Part shown: in pieces, positions 22,135-34,157 of the stretch
Numbering within the stretch: the first letter of the stretch is position 1
Layout: the number at the start of each line of letters is the position of its first letter
Assembly (NCBI GenBank): GCA_003971905.1
Contig: RSEE01000150.1
Coordinates: 1-64,000, forward strand
Origin: Moniliella sp. 'wahieum'
Lineage: Eukaryota > Basidiomycota > Moniliellomycetes > Moniliellales > Moniliellaceae
Direction: 5' to 3'
DNA: 64,000 bases
Position numbers and translations under genes: made by a program
The notes under the pieces: generated by a model
What the model was told of the DNA's origin: nothing
The model's input: only the letters and a program-made list of their open reading frames with translations
Databases searched by the model: none

Positions 22135-25014
22135 GGTGGCGCTAAGGACAGGCAGGCATGCCAGGCGGTGGTGGGGGGGAGGCGACGGAGGGCGAGCGGG
22201 CTGGAAGCGGGCAGGAAGCAGGTGCTAAGGGTTGCAGCAGGTGGGTTGCTCACTAAAATAAAAATATACCCAGCGGTTGGGGGCGCGGCGGGCGGAGGCG
22301 ATTTTGGTTGGGGCAGCGCTGGGGCAGGCCGGGGGTGTGATGGGGTTGGGATGGGGACGGCGGATGGGACGATGTGGCCCAATGTCAGTGAAACGACGCA
22401 CAGGCCGTCGGTGGTGGTGGTGGGCGGTGGAGGCGGTGGCGGTGGAGGCCGAGACGATGGCCGGCGAAGTGCAGACGAATGGGGCCGACCGAGGGAACAG
22501 GACGGAGGCAAGGCGGGTATAAGCACTAAGCACTAAACGCAACGCAGAACGTCCTATGCCTGAATCTCAAGCGCTAAGCTGTGCATCCGCCGCCGCACCA
22601 CACTCGCCTACTGGCTCCTGCGCACCTAAACCATCACAGCCGCGTGGCGCCAGTGTCGGATCAGCGTGCGTTGTTCCTGCCCCAACAAAACGATACCCAG
22701 CATGGGCACAGTGGCGCCGTGCTGCGCGGCCCGCGCACATCGGGCTGACACTGCCGCCCATGCGATGCGTCCTATCCCCGCAACCATGCATCATGCATCA
22801 TGCATCAGCGCTGAACGTACTGAACGTAACGTACAGCTTCAAGAAGTGATTGCGTCGGCGCCGCCCTGTTAAGTACTTGGATCTGGATCGTGGACGGCCA
22901 TCCGCGCCCACCGACAAGCCCAGCGGCCTAGAACGGACGATAAGCAAGACGCAATCTGCTCATCACTCGTCATCGCAAAAAGGGAAACACCCCCTCGTGG
23001 GATTAGTTTTGCAGAGTTAGTAGCAAAGAGAGCGCATATATGCGTACTCCGCTCGCTTCGCCCGTATCCATCCTAAGGCCTAAACCCGGCTTGCCAAGTG
23101 GGTTAGTGTCCGCAAACGCCACAGGATCAAAAGAAGCGAGTCTGACGGTGGGTAACGTGCCTGTGTAGCAACGTGCTTGGCCAGATCTTCGTCAGTTTAG
23201 CTTGCTATCTACTCACAGGAGGTTTTCGTCTCCTCTTGTAGCGGTATGTATTTTTGCCTCCCCGTCACCTATATCTCGCTCCCGCGTATACTCGATACTC
23301 CTTCTGCCCCCTCTCTCCGCTGTATCCGTTGTCTGCATCGCGTAGACTGTTTTGTCTCGTTTGCGCTCTGGCATACGTGCGTCGCTACATCCTTTTCACT
23401 GAAATCCCTGCCCAACAACTTGTGCCAATTCCTGAAGGGCCATGGTGCTGCCGTAATCGACACGTGTCGCAAGGGGATCTTCCCTCTCACAGCCACTAGA
23501 TGGCCACTGAGCCAACGGACCACTTTTGGCGTTGTGGGGAAACCATCGATGATGGCCCACACCGTTCCACGGTCCACCTTTCCACCGTAACCCTTCCACC
23601 GTACCCTATACCACGGTGGAGAGTGTAGGGAGAGTAGCTTGGGCAAGCACGCGCGGGCTACTCCTATTGTGCTACGGTAAGCACATATTGCATCCGACCC
23701 ACACCACGAAGACTTTATACCTTGATTCCGGTACAAGAGAGGCCAAGTGTGGTATACACGAGGGAACCGCAACTCCAGGAGAACGTCGGAAGAACACCGA
23801 CAGAAGGAGCTGCTTCGACTGCTGGAACAAGTCCAATGTGGCAAGAGCCAAGGACCAAGGATGTGCTCGAGAGCCATCGTTGTTCTTCCCCTTGTGCGTG
23901 TGAGGGCACGCGGACCATGTCACCAAAGACGAGCAACAACGGTGCCTGAGTACAAGAAGGTATGACTGTGAAGAGTCTCATTGGAGAGGCGGTTCATCGC
24001 TCTCACGCCTCTATCAGCACGCTCATTCGTATCCACCCGCGGTGCACTCGGGCTGGAAGCGAATGGCAGGAGCTAGAAAATCCTGGTCGGCTGACGAGTC
24101 CACTATTAACCTCTTCATTGAGTTGGCACGAAATATAGCAGCAGCACCCCGGACGTGCGAGCCTGGGATATAACGGGCGCAGCGACTCGTTGTCCCTGAC
24201 TTGCCTTTGTCTCACAACAGATATGAATGCAATACCAGGAATAGTGGCCTGGGGAAGCAGTGTAATCGAGAGACTGAGATATAACCTCCCTTTTACAGAG
24301 TCAGTAGAACGCGTGGGTCGAGCACATATGACCACTGGCCCATTGCAAGAGGCTCACCAAGACGGAGCACTAGTCCGAGCGGCTGGCCAGTCCAAAAGCC
24401 GGGCAATTGATTGTCATCGCCACATACGGACTCGTATACGTCTTTCCCCCCCGAGGCTGGATCACCTGCAGTGTTCCTTGTTGATCATGTCGGGGAGATA
24501 CGAACTAGAGATCCAGACGTATATACACGACGACAAGTGATCCTGAGGGGCATGAGCAAACGGGCTATTATACGCATCCCCACGGTCCCTTGTTGGTACA
24601 CTTTGGTTGAAAAAGGGGTCGAACACGGCCAGACGTGTGGACCGGTGACACGTTGAGGTACTAGGATTTGTGCATTTCACTGGGGATCCGTCGGCAACGC
24701 CCTGTACAGAGGGCGTGGGTCTTCGTTGGGGTGGGTGCGCGCCGAAGCGGGCCGTGGCGGATGGTCGCTTCCAGCGCGGGTCGAAGGGGCGGGCGCGGAA
24801 TTGGGGCGGCGGCCGGAAGAAGATTTTGACGGGGACGATGACGTCAGGGCGGCGGGGGCGGGCGAGGCACACTGGCGCGTGGCGGGGCGGGACGGACCAT
24901 TTGAAACGGGCGCGGGCGAAACGTTCTATCGTTCCATCGCTTTCGCTGCCCAGCCGCCGCAGGAGATAAAACGCACCCGCGAGCGGCGTGCTTTTTGCAA
25001 CCCCCACCGCCACC
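22135..25014. other. AT-richer spacer upstream of mtHsp70, possible element debris
   Basis: This 2.9 kb stretch is clearly less GC-rich from about 22900 to 24650 than the flanking genes. A 202-codon open frame on the minus strand (23877-23269) contains WYRVRWKGYG followed later by VVRWLSGHLVAVRGKIPLRH. This vaguely recalls the tail of retroelement integrases. I cannot extend it to a known protein. CATGCATCATGCATCATGC repeats lie at 22785-22805. The last 120 bp are the mtHsp70 promoter, with TTC-type repeats (CGTTCTATCGTTCC) that could be a heat-shock element and a GATAAAAC at about 24964. Confidence 0.4.
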
Positions 25015-27082
25015 ATGCTTGCTCGGACTCTTCGCCAGGCTGCGCTCCCCTCCGCCCGCCTCCTTGCCGCCCGCTCCGTCGCGGCTGCGGCGCCGCTCAA
25101 CGCCGCCCGCCTCGGCGCCGTCCGCTTCAACTCGACCGGCAGCAAGGTCAGCGGCCCTGTGATTGGCATCGACCTGGCAGTGCGTATCTTCCTCTTCTTG
25201 CTTTCTGTTGCCGTGTGCGCGCTGCTCACCACGCCTCTTGTCGTCTCCAGCGACCAACTCGTGCGTCTCCATCATGGAGGGCCAGCAGCCCGCGTGATTG
25301 AGAACGAGGAGGGTGGCCGCACCACCCCCTCGGTCGTCGCGTTCACCAAGAACAACGAGCGCCTGGTGGGTGTGCCTGCCAAGCGCCAGGCCGTCGTCAA
25401 CCCCGAGGCGACTCTGTTTGCCACCAAGCGTTTGATTGGTCGCAAGTTCAAGGACGCCGAGGTGCAGAAGGACATTAAGAACGTCCCCTACAAGATTGTC
25501 GCCCACTCCAACGGCGACGCCTGGCTCGAGGTACGCGGCCAGAACTACTCGCCCCAGCAAATTGGTGCGTTTATTGTTGGTAAGCTGCGGGAGACTGCCG
25601 CTGCCTACCTCGGCAAGCCCGTCAAGCACGCCGTCATTACTGTCCCTGCCTACTTCAATGACTCGCAGCGTCAGGCCACCAAGGACGCTGGTACCATTGC
25701 CGGCCTCGACGTTCTGCGTGTGATTAATGAGCCTACTGCCGCTGCCTCGCCTACGGTCTTGACAAGGACCAGGCGGCTACGATTGCTGTGTTCGACTTGG
25801 GGGGGGTACGTTTGACGTGTCGATTCTCGAGATGCAGAACGGCGTGTTTGAGGTCAAGTCGACCAACGGTGACACCCACCTGGGTGGTGAGGACTTTGAC
25901 ATTGTGCTTGTTGAGCACCTTGTCCAGGAGTTCCAGAAGGAGTCTGGCATTGACCTCTCGGCGACCGCATGGCCATCCAACGTATCCGTGAGGCTGCTGA
26001 GAAGGCCAAGATTGAGCTCTCGTCGGCCCCCTCGACCGAAATCTCGCTCCCTTACATTACTGCCGACGCCAGTGGGCCCAAGCACATTAACCAGAAGCTC
26101 ACTCGCACCCAACTCGAGGTGCTGGTGGGCAAGCTGGTCGAGCGCACGGTGGAGCCTTGCAAGAAGGCCTTGGCCGACGCTGGCGCCAAGCCTTCTGACA
26201 TTGACGCTGTCATCATGGTGGGTGGTATGAGCCGTATGCCCAAGGTGCTCTCCACTGTCAAGGACATTTTCAAGCGTGACCGAGCAAGGCGTCAACCCCG
26301 ACGAGGCTGTTGCCATTGGCGCTTCGATCCAGGGTGGTGTGCTTTCCGGCCAAGTTACCGACATTCTCCTCCTCGATGTGACCCCTCTGTCGCTCGGTAT
26401 CAACACTCTTGGTGGCGTCTTTACCCGTCTGATCAACCGCAACACTACGATCCCGACCAAGAAGTCGCAGACGTTCTCGACTGCCGCCGATGGTCAGACG
26501 GCGGTGGAGATCCAAGTGTACCAAGGTGAGCGTGAGCTGGTCAGGACAACAAGTTGCTCGGCAATTTCAACCTGGTGGGCTTCCTCCCGCGCCTCGTGGT
26601 GTGCCTCAATCGAGGTGACCTTTGACATTGACGCCGACGGCATTCTTTCCGTCAGCGCCAAGGACAAGGCTACTGGCAAGGACGCCAACATTACTGTGGC
26701 TGCCTCGTCGGGTCTGTCGGACTCGGAGATTGAGAACATGGTGCAAGACGCGGAGAAGCACGCTGAGGCTGACAAGGCGCGGAAGGAGTTGATCGAGGAG
26801 GCGAACCGGCGCAAGGGGTGTGCGCCGAGACCTCCAAGGCTCTTGGCGAGTTCGCCGACCAGCTGCCTCAGGAGAGAAGGACAAGCTCAATGAGCTGATC
26901 AAGAAGACGGAGGAGTTGGCTGCCAAGGCACAAAATGGCGACTCGGACATCACCCCCGACCAAGTGCGGGAACAGATCAACGAGACCCGCAGGCTTCGCT
27001 CGGCCTCTTCAAGCAGATCTACGAGAAGCGCAACGCCGAGAGCCAGCAACAGGAGAGCGAGGGCGCCGAGAAGAAGGAGTAA
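25015..27082 (+). CDS. SSC1: Mitochondrial Hsp70 chaperone (Ssc1)
   Basis: Matrix Hsp70 that drives protein import (with Tim44/Pam18) and folding. The presequence ([19 protein letters not shown]...) is Arg/Ala-rich and ends near VRFNST. The nucleotide-binding domain shows [37 protein letters not shown] and [11 protein letters not shown]. The linker is followed by [11 protein letters not shown], the substrate-domain start. The C-terminus ends SEGAEKKE, without the cytosolic EEVD or ER KDEL signals. A 71 bp intron sits at 25180-25250 (GTGCGT...CAG), inside the phosphate-binding loop. Breaks are all repaired by one extra G or C: DL(G)TT at 25177, AA(L)AYG near 25746, FDLGGGTFD at about 25798, S(G)DRMA near 25966, two near 26279-26289, and RDNKLLG near 26543. 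Nothing suggests true decay. Confidence 0.97.
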
Positions 27083-27520
27083 ACGTCAGCTCGTTGTGGC
27101 TTGATCTTCTCTTCATCTTTCTCCTTCTCCCCTCCCCTCCCCCCCCCGTCGCCCCTGTCTGCTCATGGTGTCTCGACAGACATTCAATGGGTGTCTAATC
27201 TCTTGGTGAACCTCACCTTGTACACTAGCAACATCCCCCCTCACCCCACTCCTTGATCGTCTGTCCGACAGGATGTGTCCATTCATTCAACCTATCTGAC
27301 GCTCTACGAGCAAATGCATTCTCTACACCACTCTGCGATTGCACCTGTCTTGCGATAGTTGAACCATGCGCCATTCTCTATAGGGGAAGACGTTGGTGAA
27401 GGGAGGGGGGATATCCCAGAGTGAAATGATGAGAGGGGTCTGGCATGCGCGATGAGACCAAGGCAGCCCAGGCGCAGTCAGGTGCATGCGTATGCATATG
27501 CGTATGCGGATTGGAAGGGC
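27083..27520. other. Convergent spacer, mtHsp70 and agmatinase 3' ends
   Basis: It holds pyrimidine-rich sequence just after the mtHsp70 stop and a short alternating run (GCATATGCGTATGC) near 27490. I see no gene. Confidence 0.5.
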
Positions 27521-29016
27521 TCACGATTGGGTGTCAATCAAGGGTCCGCGCTTGACCATCACGCTGAGCACTTCGAACATCAAGTCGGCCGCGACAAACT
27601 GGGTGAGCATGGCCTGGTTATCGTAAGCCGGGGCGACCTCGACGATATCGGCGCCGACAATGTTGAGGCCTTCGAGGCCGCGCAGGATCCTGCGCATCTC
27701 GCGGCTGGTCCAGCCACCAGTTTCGGGGGTGCCCGTGGCCGGCGCAGCGGACGGGTCGAGGACATCAATGTCGATGGAGAGGTAGACTGGGTTCTGGCCT
27801 ACTTGGGTACGAATGTTGTCAATGATGCCTTGGGTGCCAATGTCGTCAATCTCAAACGCATGGTCCAGGCGGAAGCCGCACTGGCGATCGTTCACATAAT
27901 CGTCCAGTCCGCCCAGCCGGGTACGGATGCCTGCATGCGCCGAGCTCCCGTTCCGAATCAAGCCTTCCTGCGCCGCGTGCCAAAAGAAGGAACCGTGGTT
28001 GATCGTCGCGGCGGCCTTGCCGCCTTGTTGGTGTACGAGTCGGGGCGCCAGGTATCGAGGTGCGAGTCAAAGTGGATGACCGAGACGGGGCCATAGGCCT
28101 TGTTGAGCGAACGGAGGATGGGCAAGACAATCGTATGGTCGCCGCCCAAGGTGAGCAGTTTGGGATGCACGCGGCCCGTCTTGCTGAACAGCGGGCGGGT
28201 GTGCACCGTGCCATCGGGCGTGGTCAGACTGGTAGTGGTGGCCGAGGAAAAGAGAAGCTTGTCGTACCCGCGCTCCATTTGCTCCAGCGCGACCGAATTG
28301 TCCAGCTGGCTGACGGGAATGTCGCCACAATCGAGGATTTTGAGCCCTTGGGTGAACGGGTTCAAGCCCATGGGCACATTGTAGCTTTTGAGCTTGGTCA
28401 TGCGCTTGCTGCCTTCGCGAATGCCGTTGGGGCCAAAGCGGGCGCCAGGGCGGAAACTGGGCAAGACAGCCGGACCGTGTCAGTCAGCCACCACGCACAC
28501 ACGGAAAAGGCGAGAGGAGAGAGGAGAGGATACGCACGAGGTGGCCGTGTCGAAGGGCATGCCGACAAACGCCACATCAAAGTTGCTGCCCGACTGCACT
28601 TCGTAGATCAGCTCTTCGTTGTCGGGCAGGATGTGGGTCCAGGGGGAAAAGCAGGCGCCGTAGGGAGATGGGCAAAGGTGGCCAGGCCGGCCATCAGACT
28701 GTCGCCGGCCGGCGTGGTGAGCGGGACCTCGTCGTGGCGTACTGGGCGGGGTAGGGCGCAGGTTCGCGTGGGCCATGGGTGTGGGCAGAGGTGTAGGCAG
28801 CATCTTGTCCTGCAGCAGCTCGGCCGGGACGAGAGGCATGGGGTTGAGGCCGCCGGGCCAGAGGTCGCGGTACACGCCGTGGACTTGCTCCATGTGCGCG
28901 GCATCGGCGTGGTCGTGGTGGAGGGGGTGTTGGTGGGCCTGGGCCTGGACGGTGGCCTGGAGGCCGACGGCGACGGCCACGATGGCCGCGAGGACGGACG
29001 AGCGGATGCCCGGCAT
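27521..29016 (-). CDS. Agmatinase-like ureohydrolase with signal peptide
   Basis: Mn2+-dependent ureohydrolase of the arginase/agmatinase family, which would convert agmatine (or a related guanidino compound) to putrescine and urea. The protein begins with a clear signal peptide (MPGIRSSVLAAIVAVAVGL...VQAQA), so it is probably secreted or vacuolar, followed by a His-rich stretch (HQHPLHHDHADAAH) that may bind metal. The catalytic domain has the metal-ligand motifs GGDHTIVLP, HFDSHLDTW and SIDIDVLDPS, plus GARFGPNGIREGS near its start. A catalytic-loop segment contains HAGIRTRL. An 81 bp intron lies at 28457-28537 (GTGCGT...CAG). Frame changes near 28730 and 27990 look like indels. The gene is divergent from the 2OG oxygenase. 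Substrate (agmatine versus guanidinobutyrate) is not settled by sequence. Confidence 0.9.
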
Positions 29017-29525
29017 GGAGAAGAGGTGTGGGGGGGGTATATTGTGGTGCGTACATGTTACACACTTATCGATGCGATATCAGTAAAGAGCCTAGCACGG
29101 CGCCGTCGGGTGTCGCAGCGTAGCCGCGCCACGCGACATGCATTTCAAATGGCAGTGTGATCACATGTCACACCCGCCATCTCCGAGCATCCTCGCCTCC
29201 GCTCCTCAGCGCCCCCACGCCCATCGCTTCTGGCGAGAAGGAAGCCATGGGCGCCGTCTTCCCGTGTGCAACCCGCCCCAGCAAGTAGTAGTCACTTCCC
29301 CTCCGTCCCCCCCGACGGCACATGGCCTGTGCAAAAAACCCCGCCCACGCTGCCCCCGCCGCCGAGACATTCCAGCCGCGGCCCCAGAGCAGTTGCACAT
29401 CCGTGCCTGGCCCCGCGCCTCTCGGCCGGCCCTCTCTCTCTCACCCGGCAGCCCCTTTTAACTCCCCCTTCCATCGCTCTCCAGGGACCGTGTCCCTCCA
29501 GCCCAAGCTCTCTCCAAATCGCGCC
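29017..29525. promoter_or_regulatory. Bidirectional promoter between agmatinase and 2OG oxygenase
   Basis: This 509 bp stretch between two divergent start codons carries GTGATCACATGTCACACC at 29157-29174, another copy of the recurrent GTCACATG element, placed about 140 bp from the agmatinase start. The half nearer the oxygenase is C-rich. Confidence 0.5.
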
Positions 29526-30557
29526 ATGCCACTCCAGCTCCCCGTCGTGCACTTGGACGCGCCGCCGGCCCAGCTGGCCGAGCAGATCAAGCGGGCGTGC
29601 GAAAACGAAGGCTTCTTTTACCTCGCCTCCAACCCCTACATCCAGCAGCAGGACATTGACCGCGCGTTTGAGCTCTCCTTGGCCCTGTTTAGCGACCCGT
29701 CGCTCGACGCGGTGGCCGATCGCGAAGCGACGGCCAACCGGGGGACAATGCAGGCTTTGTCCGCCTCGGCGGCGAAGCGCTCGAGCCGGGCAAGAACGAC
29801 ATCAAAGATGCTTTATGCTGAAACGCTTTGCCTCCCGCGCCGATCTGCAGCCTGCCCAACCTCTGCCTCGCGTCTGGAGCGCCCACGACGCACGCGCCGA
29901 GCTCAACAAGTTTTACGAGGCGTGCTATGCCACCTCGCTCCTCGTCCTTCGGGGTTTGCCCAGGCGCTGGGGTTGAAGCCGGAATTTTTCACCCAGTGGC
30001 ACCAGGGGCAACTGGACCGGCTCCGCTTCCTCCATTACCCGCCTACCCAAGTCAGTGCCACGCCCGAGAGCGGCAACTTGATTCGTGCGGGGGCGCACAC
30101 GGACTATGGGTCGGTGACACTGCTGTTCCAAAAAGACGTGGGCGGGCTTCAGGTGGATTTGGAGCACCAGACGATACCGACCCCGATCGGGCCAGCCAGG
30201 CGGACCGGGATGTGTGGACCGACATCCCGCCGCAACCAGGCATGATTGTGTGCAACGTTGGGACGCGATCCAGTTCTGGAGTGCTGGGGTGTACCAAGAG
30301 CACGGTGCACCGCGTCGCGTTGCCCGTCACGCAGCAGCAGGCGCAGTCCAGGTACTCGATTGCCTACTTTTCCCAGCCGGACCAGGACGCTCCGCTGCAG
30401 CCGCTGTCGAGCTGGTCGACGGCGCGCCGGCGTCGGCGGCAGCGCGCGCTTGGCAGAGCGATTCGCCCGCGTTCAATGCCAAGTTTGCCAGCTTGCCCAA
30501 GGACCGGGTCGTGACGGCGGCGAGTACTTGAGTGCACGCCTGGCGGCCACGTACTGA
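29526..30557 (+). CDS. 2-oxoglutarate/Fe(II)-dependent oxygenase, isopenicillin-N-synthase-like
   Basis: Soluble non-haem iron oxygenase of about 340 residues. The N-terminal DIOX_N part starts MPLQLPVVHLDAPPAQLAEQ and has ACENEGFFYL. The double-stranded beta-helix shows the iron ligands HTDYGSVTLLFQ (HxD) and STVHRVALP (distal His), then RYSIAYF with the 2OG-binding Arg. VGDAIQFW-like sequence before the distal His fits the fold. It ends YLSARLAATY. Frame changes near 29745, 29950, 30165 and 30260 are probable single-base errors. The family covers many small-molecule hydroxylations, and the substrate cannot be read from sequence. Sharing a promoter with agmatinase might hint at amine or amino-acid metabolism, but this is weak. 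Confidence 0.88.
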
Positions 30558-30878
30558 ATGCAGGCAGGAGACTGTCCCCGTCTTACGTTGCTCCTAGAGC
30601 ATCTTTGGTTCCGATCTTGCCTGTTAGAAAAAGTAGCGGCCAGGACGCGCGGATGGGAGTTAGGGGCCATGCCAGGCGGGGTTATAAATTAAGGCCTAGA
30701 ATGGCCTGAAATCAATTTGTATCGGCAGCGGGCCAGAAACTAGCCGGTGGCGAGTGGCGCGGGGTGCGTAAACGTGGTGAACAGCCACCACCACCACCAC
30801 CACACCATATCAGCCTGCATTCCGCCGCAGCTTCCTCCCTCCCCAGCTGCATCCTCTGCCCACCTCGCCCCACACACT
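30558..30878. other. Spacer between the 2OG oxygenase and PEX4
   Basis: This 321 bp stretch includes a TTATAAATTAAGG sequence near 30684 that could serve as the PEX4 TATA region, and a (CAC)n run at 30788-30803. I see nothing else. Confidence 0.45.
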
Positions 30879-31458
30879 ATGGCTGTGCCTGCCAAGCGGC
30901 TGCTCAAGGAATGGAAGCAGCTCCAACGGGGCGCACATGGCGCTGCGAGTGCCGGGTCGGACGGCACGATGGCGGACGTGGTGGACCTGCGTCCGTCGGA
31001 TGGCGCGGGGCAGAACCTGCTCGAGTGGAGTGCGCTTCTGGCGGCCCAGCGTCGGGCAACTATGCCGGCGGGCTGTTCGAGGTGGCGATCTCGGTGCCTA
31101 GCACGTACCCGCAAAAGCCGCCCAAGATGCGGTTCGTGACGCGGATCTGGCACCCGAATGTGTCGTGGAAGGTATGTGGATGGAGGGGGGATGTATGGAT
31201 GTATGCTGCGTGTGACCGCAGCGGGACGCGGACGGCGTACAGACAGGCGAGATCTGCCTGGACGTGCTGCAGAGCCAGTGGACGCCCGCGTGGACGCTGC
31301 AGTCGCTGTGCCTGGCGGTGCTGGTGCTGCTGGATGCGCCCGAGCCCGACTCGCCGCTGAATGTGGATGCGGCCAACGTGTTCCGAGCGCAGGACGCCGT
31401 CGCGTACCGCTCGGCGTGCCAGATGTACATGCTGCTCTACGCGGCCGAGAACCAGTAA
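30879..31458 (+). CDS. PEX4: Peroxisomal ubiquitin-conjugating enzyme E2 (Pex4-like)
   Basis: E2 enzyme that, on the peroxisome surface with Pex22, mono-ubiquitinates the import receptor Pex5 so that it can be recycled. The start MAVPAKRLLKEWKQL is the E2 helix 1. The core then has YPQKPPKMRFVTRIWHPNV, and after a 50 bp intron (31172-31221, GTATGT...CAG) GEICLDVLQSQWTPAWTL with the active-site Cys, followed by PDSPLNVDAANVFR. The short spacer between HPNV and GEIC, the SPLNVDAAN block and the small size (about 175 residues) fit Pex4 better than Ubc4/5 or Ubc13. One frame change near 31040 (AALLAA/ASGNYAGG) is a likely indel. The family call is firm; the Pex4 subgroup call is somewhat less so. 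Confidence 0.82.
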
Positions 31459-31671
31459 GGATGGCAAGCGTAGTATGCCCGTGTGATGGCACGGTGATGT
31501 GCCAGGTGATATGCACAGGTGATATGCACAGGTGATAGGCACACACAGCCGGAATCCCGAACGCACACCGCGGCGGAATTAGCCCAGCAGGCCTGAGTCA
31601 CACGCCGACGTTCGTCTTCTTGCGGGCGTCTGCCCACGCCCTGCTTCTCCCACCACCACCACACCACCACG

Positions 31672-33732
31672 ATGACCACGGCGCCCTCGCAGGTCAAGAA
31701 GGATGCCCACCCCTGGGACCGCGCTCTGCTCGAAGGCCTGATCACCAAGCGCTTCTTCTACAACCCCTCCTTTGAGATCTACGGCGGTGCGTCTTTGTTC
31801 CTCCCCTTCTTGCCCTGTTTCCCCCGCCGCTAACCCGCATCTGCTCCAACAGGTGTTGCCGGTCTGTACGACTATGGCCCCACGGGCGCGGCGCTGCAGC
31901 CAACATCATCTCCGAGTGGCGCAAGCACTTTATCCTCGAGGAGGACATGCTCGAGGTCGACCCCACCATCATGACCCTCGACGAGGTGCTCAAGACTTCG
32001 GGCCACGTTGAAAAGTTCTCCGACACATGTGCCGCGACGTCAAGACGGGCGACATTTTCCGTGCGGACCACCTGATTGAGGGTGTGCTCGAGGCGCGCTT
32101 GAAGGGCGATGCCGAAGCGCGTGCGCTCGAGCAGGGCAAGACGATCGACAAGTCGGCCGACGCGCCGGACGCCAAGGACGACAAGAAGACGGCCAAGAAA
32201 AAGAAGATCAAGTCGACGGCGGTCAAGTTGTCGGACGAGGCCAAGGCCGAGATTGAGTACGTGCTGGCGCAGATCGATAACTACACGGGCCCCCAGCTGG
32301 GTGAGCTGATCACCAAGTTTGCCATCCGCGCCCCGAGACGGGCAACGAGTGACGACCGAACCGTCGAGTTCAACCTCATGTTCTCCACTGAGATTGGTCC
32401 GACGGGGACCCAAAAGGGCTACCTCCGCCCCGAGACGGCCCAGGGCCACTTTGTCAACTTTGCTCGCCTCCTCGAGTTCAACAATGGCCGGATCCCCTTT
32501 GCGTCGGCGCACGTTGGCAAGTCGTTCCGAAATGAGATTAGCCCGCGTGCGGTCTGCTGCGGGTGCGCGAGTTTGTCATGGGCGGCGAAATTGAGCACTT
32601 TGTCGATCCCGAAGACAAGAGCCACCCTCGCTTCGCCGACCCGGTGGCGCATTTTGACGCTGCCGTGGCTGCCCAAGGGCACCCAAGAGGCCGGTAAGAC
32701 GGAGATTACCTACGCTACTGTGGGCGATGGGTGGCCAAGGGCATGTGCGACAATGAGACGCTGGGTTACTTTGTTGCGCGCATCTGGCTGTTCCTGGAAA
32801 AGATTGGTAGGACACGAACCGCATCCGTTTCCGCCAGCACATGCACAACGAAATGGCCCATTATGCGTCCGACTGCTGGGACGCCGAGATCAAGACGTCG
32901 TATGGGTGGATCGAGTGTGTGGGCTGTGCAGACCGGAGCGGTACGACCTTACGGTCCACGCACGTCGGACCAGAAGAAACGCGGTGCACCAGCTCTGACC
33001 GAGCCCAAGGTGTACGAAAAGTACATTCCGACCTCAACAAGAAACTGCTCGGCCCCAAGTTCAAAAAGGACGCCAAGGCAGTGGGGAGCAGATTCTTGAA
33101 AGGGACCAAGCCCAGCTCGAACGTTTGGCCCAAGCCCTCCAGGCGGGTCAGGCCACGATCACCGTCGGTGGCCAAGAGCGGGAGTTGAGCTCGGACTGGT
33201 CACTGTCGAGCACAAGACGGTCAAGGAGCACACGCGTACCTATGTGCCGAATGTGATTGAACCGTCGTTTGGCATGGGCCGGATTTTCTACGCGTTGCTC
33301 GAACATGCGTTTTGGTCGCGCGAGGAGGATGCTCAGCGTGGGGTGCTGAGTCTTCCCCCGCTCGTGGCGCCGTTCAAGGCGCTGATCGTGCCCATTTCGT
33401 CCAACAAGGAGTTCCAGCCGTTGGTGCGCGAAGTGACGCGCAAGTTGCGTGCGGCGGGCGTGGCGAGCCGCGTGGACGATAGCAATGCGACCATTGGCCG
33501 GCGCTACTCGCGCAACGATGAGCTCGGCACGCCGTTTGCGTGCACCCTCGACTTTGCGTCGTTGGAGAAGGGTACGATGACCCTCCGCGAGCGCGACACC
33601 ACTTCCCAGCTCATTGGCCCCATCGACGAGGTGATTGCGGTGATCAAGGGCTTGTCGGATGCCACGCTGACCTGGCAGGAGGCCCAGAAGAAATTGCCCA
33701 GCTACAGTGGCGAGCAGGATGTGCAGCAGTAA
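31672..33732 (+). CDS. GRS1: Glycyl-tRNA synthetase (class II)
   Basis: Charges tRNA-Gly in the cytosol and, in fungi, often in mitochondria from the same gene. It begins [20 protein letters not shown], with [20 protein letters not shown] formed across a 66 bp intron (31787-31852, GTGCGT...CAG). Other marks are [35 protein letters not shown] then [12 protein letters not shown], motif 2 (FRNEISPR), [15 protein letters not shown]-like sequence, motif 3 ([18 protein letters not shown]) and the anticodon-binding domain ([15 protein letters not shown]). There is a Lys/Asp-rich insert ([16 protein letters not shown]). The length and lack of a WHEP domain match yeast Grs1. Frame changes near 31900, 32020, 32335, 32550, 32680, 32820, 32960 and 33070-33190 look like indels. 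Start context is good and close to PEX4 (213 bp). Confidence 0.95.
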
Positions 33733-34157
33733 GCCATACATGGCCGCCACCCGTTGGCTCCTGTTCCCTTTTGTCATTCATTGTCTACCTTTCCCATACG
33801 TGTCGTCGAGATGCAAAGTAGAGGTCGGTCGATAGTTGCCCGTGTTATATGAGAGGTACCCAACGCCTATTATATCCGAACAAGAGAACATGAACAGGAT
33901 AGACAGTTGACCCAAGTGATGGATGAATCCTAAACCGGGTGCAGAGAGGCAGTGCGACGGAGGGGGCGCATAAGTACACTTGAACTCACGCAAACAACGA
34001 AACGATGGACAAAAAAGCGAGAAAAATGAGTAGGAAGAGGGAGAAAAACGTAACCACTGGCAACTACAGTAGTCCTGTTACACTCAGCGCTACTCTGAAC
34101 CTCAGCGCTGGAGACACAGGAGAGGGAGTGGCACAGCGGCTACACCCAGATGGGATC
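33733..34157. other. Spacer after GlyRS
   Basis: AT-richer sequence after the GlyRS stop. I see no gene, repeat or clear signal. Confidence 0.4.
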
